NCBI GenBank assembly: GCA_038093515.1
Contig: JBBPSI010000206.1
Span: 1-43,627, forward strand
Direction: 5' to 3'
DNA: 43,627 nt
DNA from: Butyriboletus loyo
Taxonomy: Eukaryota > Basidiomycota > Agaricomycetes > Boletales > Boletaceae
Below the pieces are notes generated by a model. That model made no database searches, was not told the DNA's origin, and saw only the letters and a list, made by a program, of their open reading frames with translations. Position 1 is the stretch's first letter; each line of letters starts with the position of its first letter. Below are positions 1 to 10,963 of the stretch, in pieces. The position numbers were made by a program, and so were the translations under genes.

Positions 1-437
1 TCAAAGTTTGCTTTGAAGACCTTTTCAAAGTTGCTCCATTTTCCATAGGAGGGGGAGGCTCCATTTAGAGCAGCTTGTCTGAAGATCATTACCCATTGAT
101 ATGCTATGCCTTTCTTCATGTATGAGAGGGCAAAGGTGATCTTGTTGTTGTCTGTATCATATAGTTCCTCATTGATGAGGAGATATGATTTGACTGTCAA
201 CAGCCATGGGTTCAATTTGTCATAGCTTCCATTGTAGTCTTCTGGTGAGCCTATCTTAAGCTCAGTTGGCTTGTATGTCGACATTCTAGGGTTCCTAAAG
301 CTGATGGGTGAAGGACTGGGTGTGGGAGAGGGTGGTTCAGAAGGAGCAGAGGGGGATTGTGGAATAAAGAGGTTGGAGAGGGATTTAGAAATTTCTTGTG
401 TGGTCTCTTCATTGTCAAGCTTTGATTCTTCGTCCAT
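1..437 (-). CDS. Ty3/gypsy gag, N-terminal part, runs off the left edge
   Basis: This reading frame stays open from an ATG at 437 to the window edge, about 145 codons with no stop. It begins MDEESKLDNEE, then has a Ser/Pro-rich segment, then a second Met (MSTYKPTELK), followed by a capsid-like helical region containing LNPWLLTVKSYL and KKGIAYQWVMIF. The spacing of Trp and Leu there resembles the retrotransposon gag family of fungal gypsy elements. The ATG lies only 22 nt inside the LTR at 460-886, where a gag start is expected. Gag would form the particle that packages element RNA. Family assignment comes from reading the translation, not from a search; the alternative is gag of another LTR clade. 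Confidence 0.7.
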   Translation of the reverse strand, partial: MDEESKLDNEETTQEISKSLSNLFIPQSPSAPSEPPSPTPSPSPISFRNPRMSTYKPTELKIGSPEDYNGSYDKLNPWLLTVKSYLLINEELYDTDNNKITFALSYMKKGIAYQWVMIFRQAALNGASPSYGKWSNFEKVFKANF

Positions 438-459
438 AAGGTGGACATCTGTTTCTTTC

Positions 460-886
460 TGTTATGCTGGGTGCTAACAACTAGAACTCTGAGGCAGCAC
501 TCTGGAGTAGCCGCAGGACTCGTGAAGCATTTCTGAGCTGGGTCTCAGACTATGTCTTAGTGCGCACACTAAGAGTCTGGAAGGGAACTAATTGCTAGCA
601 GGTATCTGCATAGAACTAGATAAAGTACATGTGGGTAAAGACTGGGTCTTTATACTACTGAGGTCTGTGCACAGACCATGCTCCTAAACGGGTTGCGAGA
701 GTGAAAGTACAAATGAGGAAAGAGTACTAAAGAAGATTCTGGAGTATGAAAGAAAGTGCGTCCGTGCGCGGGAAATGGTGACTAAGCTAGAATGGTTCGT
801 ACCATTCAAAGGGAACTAGCAGCAAGCTAGGCGAAGATAGTAGTCCTAAGGGCAAAGGAGAGAAAAAGTAGACCGTTACTGTAACA
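460..886 (-). mobile_element. 427-bp 5' LTR of the left gypsy element
   Basis: On the minus strand the element starts TGTTACAGTAACGG and ends CACCCAGCATAACA, so it has TGTTA..TAACA ends. Its 427-bp length is the same as the LTR at 38041-38467. The two align along their whole length, differing at roughly one base in five by eye, and share a TATAAAG box and a downstream ATCTAGTTCT motif. A gag frame starts 22 nt after its inner end, which makes it the 5' LTR. The outer flank is ctatc; the matching target duplication would be outside the window. Confidence 0.88.
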
Positions 887-993
887 CTATCTCTGATTTG
901 GCTAATTCAGAGGGTTCTGGTTCAGGGTCTGAGGTGATAATGGGAGGTGGGGTTCTAGGGTGGAGATGAGTGGGTTTTCGGGATGAGGAAGGA
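887..993 (-). other. Left part of degenerate retroelement-like sequence
   Basis: This short piece lies between two LTRs. On the minus strand it can be read as a Pro/Glu-rich stretch containing PEPEPSELAK that runs into the edge of the LTR at 886. If the solo LTR (994-1811) is removed, the same frame continues from sequence to its right (around 1812-1895). The piece resembles the acidic Pro-rich N-termini of gypsy gag proteins, but I cannot place it in a family. It appears to be the target of both LTR insertions. Confidence 0.35.
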
Positions 994-1811
994 TGTTACG
1001 CTGGTAGCGCACAATAACTAGCAGCGAGCACTTTATAGGGGCTCGAGCCTAATGAGGAAATGGCCGACTCGCGTAGACGACGCTATCGGGCTTCTGCAGA
1101 GCAAGTGTCGGCGAGATGTCATAAGGTGGCGACCAGACGAGATCGAGCTGAAGCTTATCGGCTCTATCGGCAGATGGGGTATACTGCTAGATTACTATGC
1201 ACTTGGTAGATGCGTAGAATTAGCTAAAGAACTCGTACTAGTCTAAGTGCGAGTATATATACTAATGTCCATCATGCACAGACCGAGCTGTGTGTGGCAG
1301 CGAAGGGCAAAGGGCTATGAGTCCGTCCGAGTCATAGCGGCGAAAGAAGGTGCGGCAAAGTGCCGGTAACGAGGGAGCGAAGCTCCGGGTAAGGTGGCGA
1401 CATCGTCAGCGAATGAGAAGTGCTGAAGGCGAAGTGACGATGTCCATGAGGCGAGCCCCACAGGGCGAAGGGTGCGCGAACGGCGGAGCCCTTGGATACG
1501 GGTCTCGACGCGAAGGTACTGACGCGTCGTAATCTAGTCACGTGCTAGTCACGTGATGAACAAAATGTCATTGGATAAAGAAAAGAGGGACGCGACAGCT
1601 CAGCTGTGGGTCCGGCCCGACGGGGCGAGAGACAGGGGCTATCTCAGTGTAGCGACACTGAGACTTGCAGGAACGACCGGGGAAGTGGATAACGTCCACT
1701 AGGCGACTGGGGAGCGGGCGATGGGCAGCATCGCAAGACGGCGGGGGCGGCGGGGACGCGTGAGCGTGGGAAAACGAGTGGCGGGGTACGCTTAGGGGTA
1801 AAACTGTAACA
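994..1811 (-). mobile_element. 818-bp solo LTR, copy 1
   Basis: The unit has TGTTAC..GTAACA ends and is flanked by a 5-bp direct repeat AAGGA (989-993 and 1812-1816), the target duplication expected of LTR elements. No internal coding region is attached, so it is a solo LTR. Orientation is inferred as minus: read that way, it ends in AGCGTAACA like the gypsy and copia LTRs here, and a TATATATA box (around 1250) sits about two thirds along, as in a U3-R-U5 layout. A second copy lies at 36089-36911. Small ORFs inside it occur in both copies and are not evidence of genes. Confidence 0.85.
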
Positions 1812-1816
1812 AAGGA

Positions 1817-2400
1817 CCAGCAAAGGGTTTCTTTGGGTAGGGTTGAATGGTGGGGGTAGGACCACAATGATGGTGGTCATTCTTTGAGAAAAGCTAGATC
1901 TTTTGTTATGCTTGGACTGGGTAAGTACAAGCATAGACTTGGATGTAGTTCTGGGACTCAAGAGTTCTTCTAAATGTCAAGTCTAACCTTCAAGATGAAG
2001 GATTTATCTGGTGTTCTGATTGAAGGAAGATGACTTGCTACTAGAGACGAGAAGACAAGGATATCAATTGTGATTTCAAGTAGATCTAGCTTGGAGTACA
2101 ACATAGCTAGATCTCGTCATATTATAGTACAGGAGAATGTGCACGGACCAAGGATAAGAAAGGAAAGATGGCTATTGTACAATATGGAGAAGAATTGCCA
2201 TTGGGTGAAGGGAAGTCATATGATAGAATGTCATGGAATATTCCATGGGACTACCTTAAAGAGAAGCAATAGATCGAGGGTTGGATCTCACTATCTATGA
2301 AGAGAAAGAAAGATATTCCGAATTGAGTCGGCTAAGGGATAAGCTATCGTGAGATATGCTTAAGTAGAAAAGAAATGAATGAGTCATAACAGTTTGACAA
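1817..2400 (-). other. Degenerate retroelement-like sequence, no intact gene
   Basis: Minus-strand frames here are short and broken by stops. One frame reads SKNDHHHCG then a Pro-rich stretch and appears to continue past the solo LTR into 887-993. Another has an open run containing FHDILSYDFPSP. These look like decayed coding sequence rather than random DNA, but I do not recognise the protein. The position between LTRs suggests an old element internal region; this is inference. Confidence 0.3.
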
Positions 2401-3301
2401 TTGTGGTCTCCAGAGTCTCTTGTTAGAGGCTAGTGGGATTTTGTTAGGTGGGTTGTGATTGGTGGTCTTTAGATGTACCAATGTTGTCCAGAGATTTGGG
2501 GGTGATCATCTGTTTTCCTGGCTTTGTGATTGCCATGGGATCGACCTGGTTAGATGGGCTTCATTCCTTCTCTTATATGGGTTTCAGGTGGCATTTTTAG
2601 GGATGGAACATGTTGGGCTGGTTGGTGTCTCAGGGATGTGTTTTCAATTTGGCATCAGTGATTGAATAGAGATTGATATCTGTGGAGTGTCACCTGCTGT
2701 TGGCCATCTTTTCTTTTATGTGGTCAGGAGGTCATGGCTTTTGGATTCTAGATTGTCATCAATGTAGTGTCCAGGTTGGTTTGTGTAATATGGTTAGCAT
2801 TATCTGCTGTTTGCAGGGTTGGGTCTCAGAGCCCTGCCTTGGGTCAGGTTTAGATTTGGTTTTGAGATTTCGTGGCATTTTCATTTTGCTGTTTGGGTGT
2901 TTTTGTGAGTGGTATGGTATGGTGTCCCATCAGTTAGGGTGGGGTAATCTGTCTGTATTATTTTAGATTGGGTTGGTTTGGTTTCCAGTTGGTTTGTTAT
3001 TTGCTCTTTCTCTGGGGCTGCTGGTCACTGTGCTTGTTCTTTTTGATGCACATCCTTGCCCATGTTTTGAGGCATGGGAAAATTCAACCATGATTGTGGT
3101 TCGAGTTCAAGGAGCCTCCCTTTTTGAAACTTTAATGTTGGGCTTTGCCAACTTCAATTGCGCCTGCATGTGGGTTCAGCTGCCAGTAGACCAGAAGCTC
3201 GACTTCGACCCAGAAGTACACTTTTCCTTTGGCTATGTAGTGTGTCTTGATGTATGACAGGACAAGCCAACTTTCAGGCTGACCGTCACTGATCTATTTT
3301 C
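2401..3301. other. G/T-skewed stretch without a recognised gene
   Basis: The plus strand is visibly rich in G and T over about 850 bases, with runs such as ttgggttggtttggtttcc. Plus-strand ORFs (2459-2665, 2673-2966, 2973-3257) lie end to end, separated by stops, and translate into Cys/Trp/Leu/Val-rich peptides with no recognisable motif. That is what a composition bias produces. I see no splice pattern or protein family here. Confidence 0.4.
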
Positions 3302-3486
3302 CTAGTGCTCAATTTCCATTACCGGGGCTTGATCAACATCCACCACCTCCACCACATTCTCCGCCTCCGCCACCACCGCCACCTCCGCCACATTCTCTGC
3401 CGCCACCTCCACCGCCACACGCAGATACGCCACAGCCGACCGTTCCAAAGCCACAGCTACCTCCAATACCACCAGTGAATAAGTAA
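3302..3486 (+). repeat. CCR-repeat tract readable as a poly-proline segment
   Basis: From about 3340 to 3420 the sequence is an imperfect repeat of cca/ccg/cct triplets. In one plus frame it reads as a proline tail with two PHS/PPHSLP interruptions, then PKPQLPPIPPVNK and a TAA at 3484-3486. A possible 3' splice site (ttttcctag) lies just before it, so it might be the last exon of a small gene, but no upstream exon is recognisable. Antisense frames give poly-Gly or Val/Ala runs and are shadows. Confidence 0.4.
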
Positions 3487-5439
3487 TCCAAAAACGACGG
3501 CATGAACAGACCACGTACAGAAACACACTGTGCACCCGCGAACGGATGATCTTTAACGTCCTGGACAACTTGCAAGGTTTGTAATTTAGCGCTTTCATGA
3601 CATCGCTTGCTAGGACCGGGTGGCGTGAATTCGACGACCGACTAGAATAAGTTCTTATCTTAGACCTCACTCGGCTCTTGATCGGTGATGCGCGACGCGT
3701 GTCCTGCATCTTGTCTCGTGAATGAAGTGTGCCACTGAGAATCATAAAATACACATCCACATGTATCAGTTACATGACATTCAGCCCAATAGAATGACCT
3801 ACGCGAGGAATGTCGCTGGCCCGTCGCTTTCTTCCTTTACAATGTCTCTTGCAAGCTTGTAAAGACCGAACAGCTCCTTCATGATTCTCCCGTGACATGA
3901 AGAACAGCTAGCTGCAAATTTACTCTGTGTATACCCCATACCATTCGGTGCGAGAATTGTTGATGACAACTCAGTGATCCACCATCTAATGATGTGAAAC
4001 AGTGACACTTACGAACTTCTGTCCAGGACCCGCAACGTAGGCACCGAAGTGTTATATCTGTTAACACCCCCCGCACAATCAAACGGGTCATAGGGCGTCA
4101 TCGCTCGATCACGCCAGAACTGCACTCGATCAGGGTGTGGCGAATTCGCGAGGAGATTCCTGCGACAAGCTCAATCAAAGGCGTCCATCCAGAAGTCAAG
4201 AGCGCCAGTGACTACTTACAAGACGATTGGTCAGATATTCTGTATATCGTGGCAGAGACGAGAGCGTCGGCACACGAATAGTGTCCTTCGGCATACCAAC
4301 TAAACAAGAGAATCACGACATGCACACCCGACATGCGGTTTCGTCCACACACGTCGGATCGAGGAGATACGCATGCCATACCATACCATCACGACATCGA
4401 TTGGAGGCAGCGTGTTCTCGATAGTTGCCGGCCTGCACGTCACGAACGCTGATACACCACCGTTTGGACCTTTTCGCAACTCTTAGTCTCTTCCAGCTTG
4501 AGTCGAGAGAAGAGAATATAAGACCTTGCCTTTCGACCGCAAGACTCACGAACCATCCCCAACGCGCCCCCGAATCCATGGTACATGACCCTGTGGCGTA
4601 CTTTGAGGTAACAGATCTGGAACCCTCGACATGGTGTTGAATGATAGCCATCGTGAACAGAAAGTGGGGCACGGCTAAATAACCACACGGATCCGACACC
4701 GCTCAAACAGTCAAGAATCTCAGGTTTGTGCAAGGCAGCGCGGCCACTGCACTGTAAGTCGAAGTAAATATACCGACCGAATGAATCTGAATCGCTGGTG
4801 CTGGTGATCAGTCGTCGCCGCTAGTGTTGCTGTCAAGCGTCAAGCGAAGTAACCGTAACCGGCGAGCCTACTAGTAGTAACTTCGACTCTTCGCTTCGAA
4901 ATCGAGCCACTTCGAAACATCCGAATATGCATATGCCATAGGGCGAAGTGAAACGAAGTCAATAGCCATGTAACATGACATAAATAACTACCACATACAG
5001 AGTGTCAAACTCCCATCACTCGGGACCACGACGGATCCGGGTCGAACGGACTACTATGTCACTGCACTACGCGCATGAACCGGACGCTCCGGACTCGAAC
5101 GGACGTGTCACGGATACGCTTCATCGGCATCCCATCATTCACACAAACCGGACATCAGCGTGTAATCGACAAAGACAGTATCGGCCCCGAGTCCAAGTCA
5201 CCGACGGGGCGGAGCGCAAGTAGGGAGTCTTGGGTGGTTTAGACTGGTAACACCGTCATAGTAGCACTAGCCCACTTTTCGACGTCCCGACTTCCTTCTC
5301 ACGAATAACTTCACCCCTGCCTGCGCGTGACGGCTGTAAAATTAAAATTCTCTCCCGAGTCCGACAGAAAGAAAGAAAGAGACATCAGGCTTAGCGCTAC
5401 GTAGCACGAAAAAAATGAATGCATATCCTATCGACTCGC
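3487..5439. other. Intergenic region, no recognised gene
   Basis: Only short ORFs occur. One minus segment (about 3799-4100) has an exon-like end, KELFGLYKLARDIVKEE followed by a stop at 3799, and a good GTAAGT donor on the minus strand near 4011, so a small unannotated gene is possible; I cannot name it. A short aaag microsatellite lies at about 5366-5385. The remainder shows no repeat or RNA gene I can support. Confidence 0.4.
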
Positions 5440-7068
5440 TCACCCACCGCTGGTCACCGATGGCCCCGAAACCCTCTCACTCACCCCGTCCAACACCCGA
5501 CGCCACTCACGCCTACGATCCAAAGCACCCTCGCGACTTCTCCTACCTACTAGGCCATCCACAGCAATGAAGAAACGGAGGTACGGTCCGAGTTCCACAA
5601 AGGCATCCACCAGCGCGGGTACGTCCGCTGCTTGAATGTCCGAGTCGGCCAGGAGGATCCAAAGCGGACTTGATGGAACGAGTCCCTCGTCGAGTTCGCG
5701 CGATAGCGCAGTGAAGCTCTCCGTGTGGATAGCGACGCAAAGAAAAGAGAGCGACCGACGCTTCTCCAGGAGCCGTAGTAATCCCCGTAGCGTGATCCCG
5801 CCCGTCGTTCTCCAACCCCACCTTTCGTTTACGTGAAGAACTTGCATATGTGGCCACGCAGACACTAACGTGAGCAAGTCGCTGTCGGTTAGGGCCACAG
5901 ACCACTTGACGTCCAAACGTAGTTGGCAGAGGTTGAAAAAGTCCATACATGGGCGAAGATCGTCCAAGGTGAGTTGATCGTCAGACTCGTCGTCGGGGGT
6001 ACCGAATAACGGAAACCTAGGAGACTTGTTGTTGAAGAACATGAAATTGCTAAGGGAACCAAGTGAGCACACGTTCCGGACTGTCGTCATGTATAGTTTG
6101 AAATTATCCTTCGAAGGGCGTTGGGGACAAATGACGATGAGGTTCCGGAGCACCGGAAGTCGAGTACAAGAGAGTAGACCCATAACTGGCTCGAGTGACT
6201 CGGATGTGGTCTCCAAGTGTATCAATCTCGGGAAGACGGACACCGAACCAGAAGAGATCCAATCGGTCATACCAGGGATTAACGTGAAAGATAGGTGGGC
6301 CAAGGTAGATATCTCGGAGAGACGTGAGATCGTGTCCGCGTTCACGACGACACCGTGAAAATCCAATATGCGAAGGTTTGCCCAGCGACTTATGTAACTG
6401 GAGATGTCTTCGTGGAAGATCTGACAATGAAATATATGGATTCGAAATCGTTTTATGTTTGGGCAGAGGTTTCCAACGGCATCAAGAAAATCCTTCAACA
6501 CAGGTACGTGTCTGTGTGTGAAATGAAGGTCGAGTGTTGTCAACGAGGGTACAGCGATGTGCGCCACAGGGATCATCGCCATTCCTTGCCAGTAAAGGGA
6601 GCGGAGGTTTGGAAAGAGCGGATCAGCGACAGGAGGGTTACAGACCGCTATGAAGTTGTCATTGTCGAGCCACCCTTGGAGATTCGAATAGCCATTTATG
6701 TGCCAGATACGACGGGCGTAACTCCGAAGGATACCCCACTCCGTCTCGTCGAGGTGTCTTTTAAACGAATAGCACTGCGAGATAGAGGAGTAATCGTTCA
6801 CAAAGATTAAACCGCAACAAAAACCAGCACATACTGGACCGATACTAGATTGACAAGCGTCAGGAAGGCACCGCACCAGAGGAGCAAGGTCGACCAATTC
6901 TGACCAAAGTACATCCAACGCCGGCTCTTTGAACGTGCGACATGTTCTGGCAAGCATAGCTAGATCTGTGGTAAAGCTGCGCCTGCCAGGCGTCCAATGC
7001 GATTCGGTGGGGCAACAGTGACCGAAGATGTGGAGGAGGACCTCTTCGATATACAGTGCGCGATGCAT
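5440..7068 (-). CDS. F-box domain protein (agaric expanded family)
   Basis: This is a single uninterrupted frame of 542 codons from ATG at 7068 to the stop at 5440. A longer open frame reaches 7131, but only through a TTG. The N-terminus (MHRALYIEEVLLHIFGHC, then a spacer, then LAMLARTCRTFKEPALDVLWSEL) is the typical F-box of a large Agaricomycete family, about residues 1-65. The rest is Leu-rich with irregular LRR-like units such as LTTLDLHF and LRILDFHG. F-box proteins bind Skp1 and recruit targets to SCF ubiquitin ligases; the target is unknown. The family is numerous and fast-evolving, so its role cannot be inferred from context. The plus-strand ORFs across it are shadows. Confidence 0.8.
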   Translation of the reverse strand: MHRALYIEEVLLHIFGHCCPTESHWTPGRRSFTTDLAMLARTCRTFKEPALDVLWSELVDLAPLVRCLPDACQSSIGPVCAGFCCGLIFVNDYSSISQCYSFKRHLDETEWGILRSYARRIWHINGYSNLQGWLDNDNFIAVCNPPVADPLFPNLRSLYWQGMAMIPVAHIAVPSLTTLDLHFTHRHVPVLKDFLDAVGNLCPNIKRFRIHIFHCQIFHEDISSYISRWANLRILDFHGVVVNADTISRLSEISTLAHLSFTLIPGMTDWISSGSVSVFPRLIHLETTSESLEPVMGLLSCTRLPVLRNLIVICPQRPSKDNFKLYMTTVRNVCSLGSLSNFMFFNNKSPRFPLFGTPDDESDDQLTLDDLRPCMDFFNLCQLRLDVKWSVALTDSDLLTLVSAWPHMQVLHVNERWGWRTTGGITLRGLLRLLEKRRSLSFLCVAIHTESFTALSRELDEGLVPSSPLWILLADSDIQAADVPALVDAFVELGPYLRFFIAVDGLVGRRSREGALDRRREWRRVLDGVSERVSGPSVTSGG

Positions 7069-8339
7069 GACTGCGACGCAGATATGATCTTGTTCAGGTT
7101 CCAGTGGGTTCTGGCAGAGTTGAACGGTCAAAGGGATCGACTCTTCGCCTTAAAAGCACTTTTCCAGGAGACAAAAGTTACATGGTGGATGACAGTCAAA
7201 AGGGATTCCGTCGGTTGCAACCGACAATATAGTATCCACAAACGACTTACAAAGGAGTATACATTCAGACGTCACAACACTTGCATCTCATCGAAGGTAG
7301 CGTGTTATATGCTCGATTCCGAACCAAGGTCAAGATGTTTCGTGCAGATTCAGCAAGTAGGATTCGATTGCCCATCCCAGGGTCCCCGAGTCCGTACGAG
7401 TAGACCAGGAACAAAGCAAAAACTCCATGAATTAACCTGGTACAAAATAACACAGCGACTATGGCAAAAGGACATACGTATTGTACCTGTAGCCGAGAAC
7501 GGACAAGAAAAAAAAACAAAGGAAGAGGAAAAGTACGTCACTTGTATATGCACGACTGTCGAGTGGTGGCGAGATAGGTAAGAAAGGACGAACGCGTGTG
7601 CCATCAACGCTGGATGGGGGTAGGTATGTAGTAGACATTATCAATAATGCGAACTATCCAAAAAAACGTACCGGACACAAAAACAACAGGGGAGGTAGTG
7701 ACCATGAATGTATAGACAGGGTGAGTCATGTAGGTAGTCGGAGTATAAGATCACTCGCAGGTGGCAGTGTCACAGAAGGACATGCATCGGGTCATCTGGG
7801 GGAACGAGGCAAGGCCAACGCAGTGTTGATCTTCTCTACCCACTGCGACGCTATAGTACTCGATTCAGCAGCATATGTCTGCGATTTCGTTGACTGCGAA
7901 GCGTTAGCACACGGAAAGGGTCACCGCGCAAAGTACGCACCGTTAGGACGACAAACTCTCGCTCGCTCTTTCTCTCTGCACTTTCAACGATCGACTTGGC
8001 CTCTTTCTCCCTTTCCTTGTCTTTCTCCTTAAGTTTCTCTGTGCGCGAGCTCACGTTAATTCCTTTCCCCAGATTCAGCTCTGACTTCAAACCGACACCT
8101 CCTTCTGCTCTCTGTTTGACACACAATAGCCGATGTGTCGTCAACAACAATTGTCTCGTCTTTGGTCGGATAGGTGGCACGCTGATCGGAAGCCTCAGCT
8201 TGCTCCCTCGCCGTTTTGGAGAGCGAGCCTCAACACGGGTGCTAAAGAGGATAGCTTCTCCAGGAAGAAGTAACAACAAACTAGTTTTACAAAATAGCAT
8301 TAATTCGTCGCGTCGAGGATTGTGAAAAGACAATTGAGC
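7069..8339. other. Intergenic: upstream of the F-box gene and 3' of the kinase gene
   Basis: No protein family is recognisable. The plus strand has a pyrimidine-rich tract at about 7960-8040 (ctttct-type repeats). Its minus-strand reading gives a charged EKLKEKDKEREKEAK peptide inside an ORF that is more likely kinase 3' UTR than a gene. Confidence 0.5.
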
Positions 8340-10588
8340 TTACAAGTCCGCATCACGTATTCGCCCGTTGCCTTGTACTGGCGTCAATGCTCTCTTACGC
8401 CCCCTTTCAAGTTCCAGAACAGCAGTCGCGGCAACGACACTTGACTTGTCAACTAAGCTACCGTCCGAGGAACTGGTACCCGATCCCGGCGCGTTACCGT
8501 TCTGTGGAGTTGAAGTGATAGGTATTGAAATCGATGTCGAGAACAACGTTGAGGTTTGGGGTATGGTGGTATACAAGGGCGTCTCCTTGTCTGCCTCCTT
8601 GGGTACCTTGTCGACGTCGTCGGTTCCGTTCGCTTTCACGCTCTCCGGTCTTGAACTCGATTCGACGTGAGTGCCATTTGCGGCCGTGAGGGTATAATCT
8701 GGGAGCTCCCCCATTGGTCCGACTTCTTCCACAATGCGGGACGCGCGTTTGAACGTGACCGCGTTCTTGAGTTTGTATCTCTCGAACTCTGCACCATGGG
8801 CGTCCTCTGCCCACCCCATCCCGTCGTCGTCGACAGAAGGATGACCCTCGTGCGCCGCAGCGGTTCGGCTGCCGTTCACCAGGGTGTCCGCTGTCTCGCT
8901 TGGGTCGGCATCGTCCCCCGGGCCGACAAGCGCGTCCCATCTCGCACCGACGTCATTCCATTGTGCGTCCTCCCCATCTGCATCCAATAGACCTGTTCGA
9001 CCCGAGGGTTCTTTCCTTACGAGGCCGGTTTCGAGCGGAGGCGGTGGGTCTGTCCAGAGGGTGTTCCAATTGATGGACGCGAGGAAAGGATGGGCACGAA
9101 GGGGTGATGGAGATGACGGAGTTCGGGATGCGCCGAGCCTCTGTAGTGGGTCACGAACCTTGAAGATGTGGGAATTGAGTCGGTGATAAAGAGCAAAGGA
9201 TGAGAGGACGGACCAGAAGCTTGCTTACGAAATCCTTAGCGTCCTCGTCGAAGCCTTCAGGAAAGGAATAATCGAGTGACTTGATCTTCTGCCACGTGAG
9301 ATATTCGGAGAGTCCCTGGAAGGCGAATTTTCCCGCGATCATCTGGAAGACGATGCAGCCGAGCGACCATAGATCGGAACTATGGAAAGATGTGAGATCA
9401 ACGAGTGCAGAACCATGGCTCACTCACGACTTGGATGTCTCGTTACATTCCAAGAGCTCCGGAGAGACGTACTGAGCGGTCCCCACAAACGAATTGGCGC
9501 GTTCTTCTGCGATCCCACGAGACTGAGTGGGCAAGGAGAGGTGTACGAATGAGGAGATAACTCACGACCGTTTTCGAGGATCTTCCCCGTCCCGAAGTCG
9601 GTAATCTTTATCCGGAACTCACTGTCGAGCAGGAGATTCTCCGGTTTAAGGTCTCTGCGATCGGAGAGGGTTTGAATGGGTGCTTATGTGATGGTCCTCA
9701 ATGGGAGGAACGCACCTGTGGATAATGTCCTTATCATGCATGTACTCGACGGCATCGACTATCTGCGCTGTATAGTACCTCGCGCAAGGCAAGGACAACG
9801 ACCCCAGGCGCGATATCCGCGACTGCATTTCGCCGTTTGGTGCAAGATCCAACACGAAAACTGCCTCGCCTGGTCAGTGGCGGCCCGTGCCCGCAATGGA
9901 CGACATACATAGACTCCACTCGTCTTGGAAGGTCCGGTGTAGGTGGATGATACCCTGGTGTCCAGCCCCGAGCTTTACGAGGGTGTTCTTCTCGGCAAGA
10001 GCGACATGCATCTTCTCTTTGCGAATCAGGTGATTCTTGTCTAGAATCTTGATAGCATACTCTTGTCCGCTGCGGGCGTACCGCGCGCGCATCACCTGGT
10101 GGAGCGTGACATACCACATGTTACACATCAGGATGGTCACAGGAGTGGTGTACGCCAGCCGTACGCACAGTGGAATACGATCCCTCGCCAAGGGTCTCGC
10201 CAAACACGAAATCCTGGGCGGACAGGCGCGTGTTTGCGGACGGGTTTTGCGACCTTGAACGTTTGCGCGATTTGGAGCGCGGCTGAGCTTGCCTGTGGAC
10301 AGATACTGGTTCAGGAACGATATCCCGAGTGTCTGCCCCGTCCAATTCCCTCGTGAGGTACGCAGGTGGTGGTCGAACGGTCTGCAAGGGTGGTGATTGT
10401 GGACTGCCTGAGCGGGGAGACGAAAACGTGCGAGTTGGCCGTGGCCGGGGTGTCCTGAGGACGGTGGTTGTGCTCGTCTCTGAGTCGGAGGAAGAGGATA
10501 TGACGGATGCATTTCTGCTGAGATCTGCGAGCGTGGGAGGGGGGGTAGGCTCTGGGGATTGCCTTGCGATTTCGAGGACGTCGAGCAT
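8340..10588 (-). CDS. PDK1/Pkh-type AGC protein kinase
   Basis: Phosphoinositide-dependent kinase-1 homologue, which activates other AGC kinases by phosphorylating their activation loops. Exons (minus): 10588-10169, 10095-9909, 9860-9716, 9654-9566, 9506-9428, 9379-9214, 9158-8340; phase holds throughout, giving 634 aa. Motifs in order: glycine loop FGETLGEGSYSTV (about 130-141), YAIKIL lysine, IIHRDLKPENLL (about 250), TDFGTGK, activation segment ANSFVGTAQYVSPELL matching the PDK1 signature with its regulatory Ser, then SSDLWSLGCI and LLVRDPLQRLG. A disordered Ser/Pro-rich N-terminus precedes the kinase; a 240-residue tail follows in which I see no PH domain. The sixth intron uses a weak GTCCGT donor; the stronger GTAAGC nearby would delete SKLL from a conserved motif. 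An in-frame ATG at 10825 could add 79 residues. Confidence 0.94.
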
Positions 10589-10963
10589 GCAGAGTCGATG
10601 TGCTGTGGAGGGCCGGTTGGTTGGACGACAGAATGCTAATGGAGGTGGGGGTCGAGGAACGTCGCAGACCAGGAGACTTTTCTGCTGAGAAACCCAAAAC
10701 CGAGGATCTGGAACATCCCCAGTGCCGCACAGCCACTCTCTGCCGGAAACTGTGTGGCATCCCACGCGCTCCGTGTGGAGCAGCGGATCTTCGCCGAGTT
10801 TCAACACCGACGCCGTCGGAGTCATTGGGAGAACTCGAACAATTCAATTACGCGCCGGGTCGGTGGTAACATCGTCGTCTGGCTGGTGCTCACGGGGTCC
10901 TCTTCGGCTGTATCCGAACTCGCTAATTATTAAATGCGATGATATGAGGTACCAATGTAACAG
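10589..10963. other. Intergenic or possible 5' extension of the kinase gene
   Basis: The kinase frame is open upstream to an ATG at 10825, so part of this stretch may be coding. That peptide is low in recognisable features. The remainder up to the stop of the next gene at 10964 shows nothing I can name. Confidence 0.4.

Noticed and set aside
1332..1541. Minus ORF starting MTRLRRVSTFASRP, present again at 36431-36640
   Set aside because: It is conserved only because both lie inside copies of the same solo LTR; a plus-strand ORF overlaps it in both copies, and there is no protein motif.
3302..3760. Minus ORFs with Val/Ala/Glu or poly-Gly runs
   Set aside because: These are antisense readings of the CCR repeat; low complexity and no domain.
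4313..4733. Overlapping minus ORFs of 97-128 codons
   Set aside because: No recognisable family or splice context; lengths are within chance expectation.
6355..7581. Plus ORFs of 151 and 194 codons across and beyond the F-box gene
   Set aside because: They lie largely antisense to the F-box frame and show no motif.
7851..8333. Minus ORF of 160 codons with a Lys/Glu-rich stretch
   Set aside because: It opens with TTG, comes from a purine-rich tract, and sits where the kinase 3' UTR should be; an ORF of this length is expected by chance in the window.
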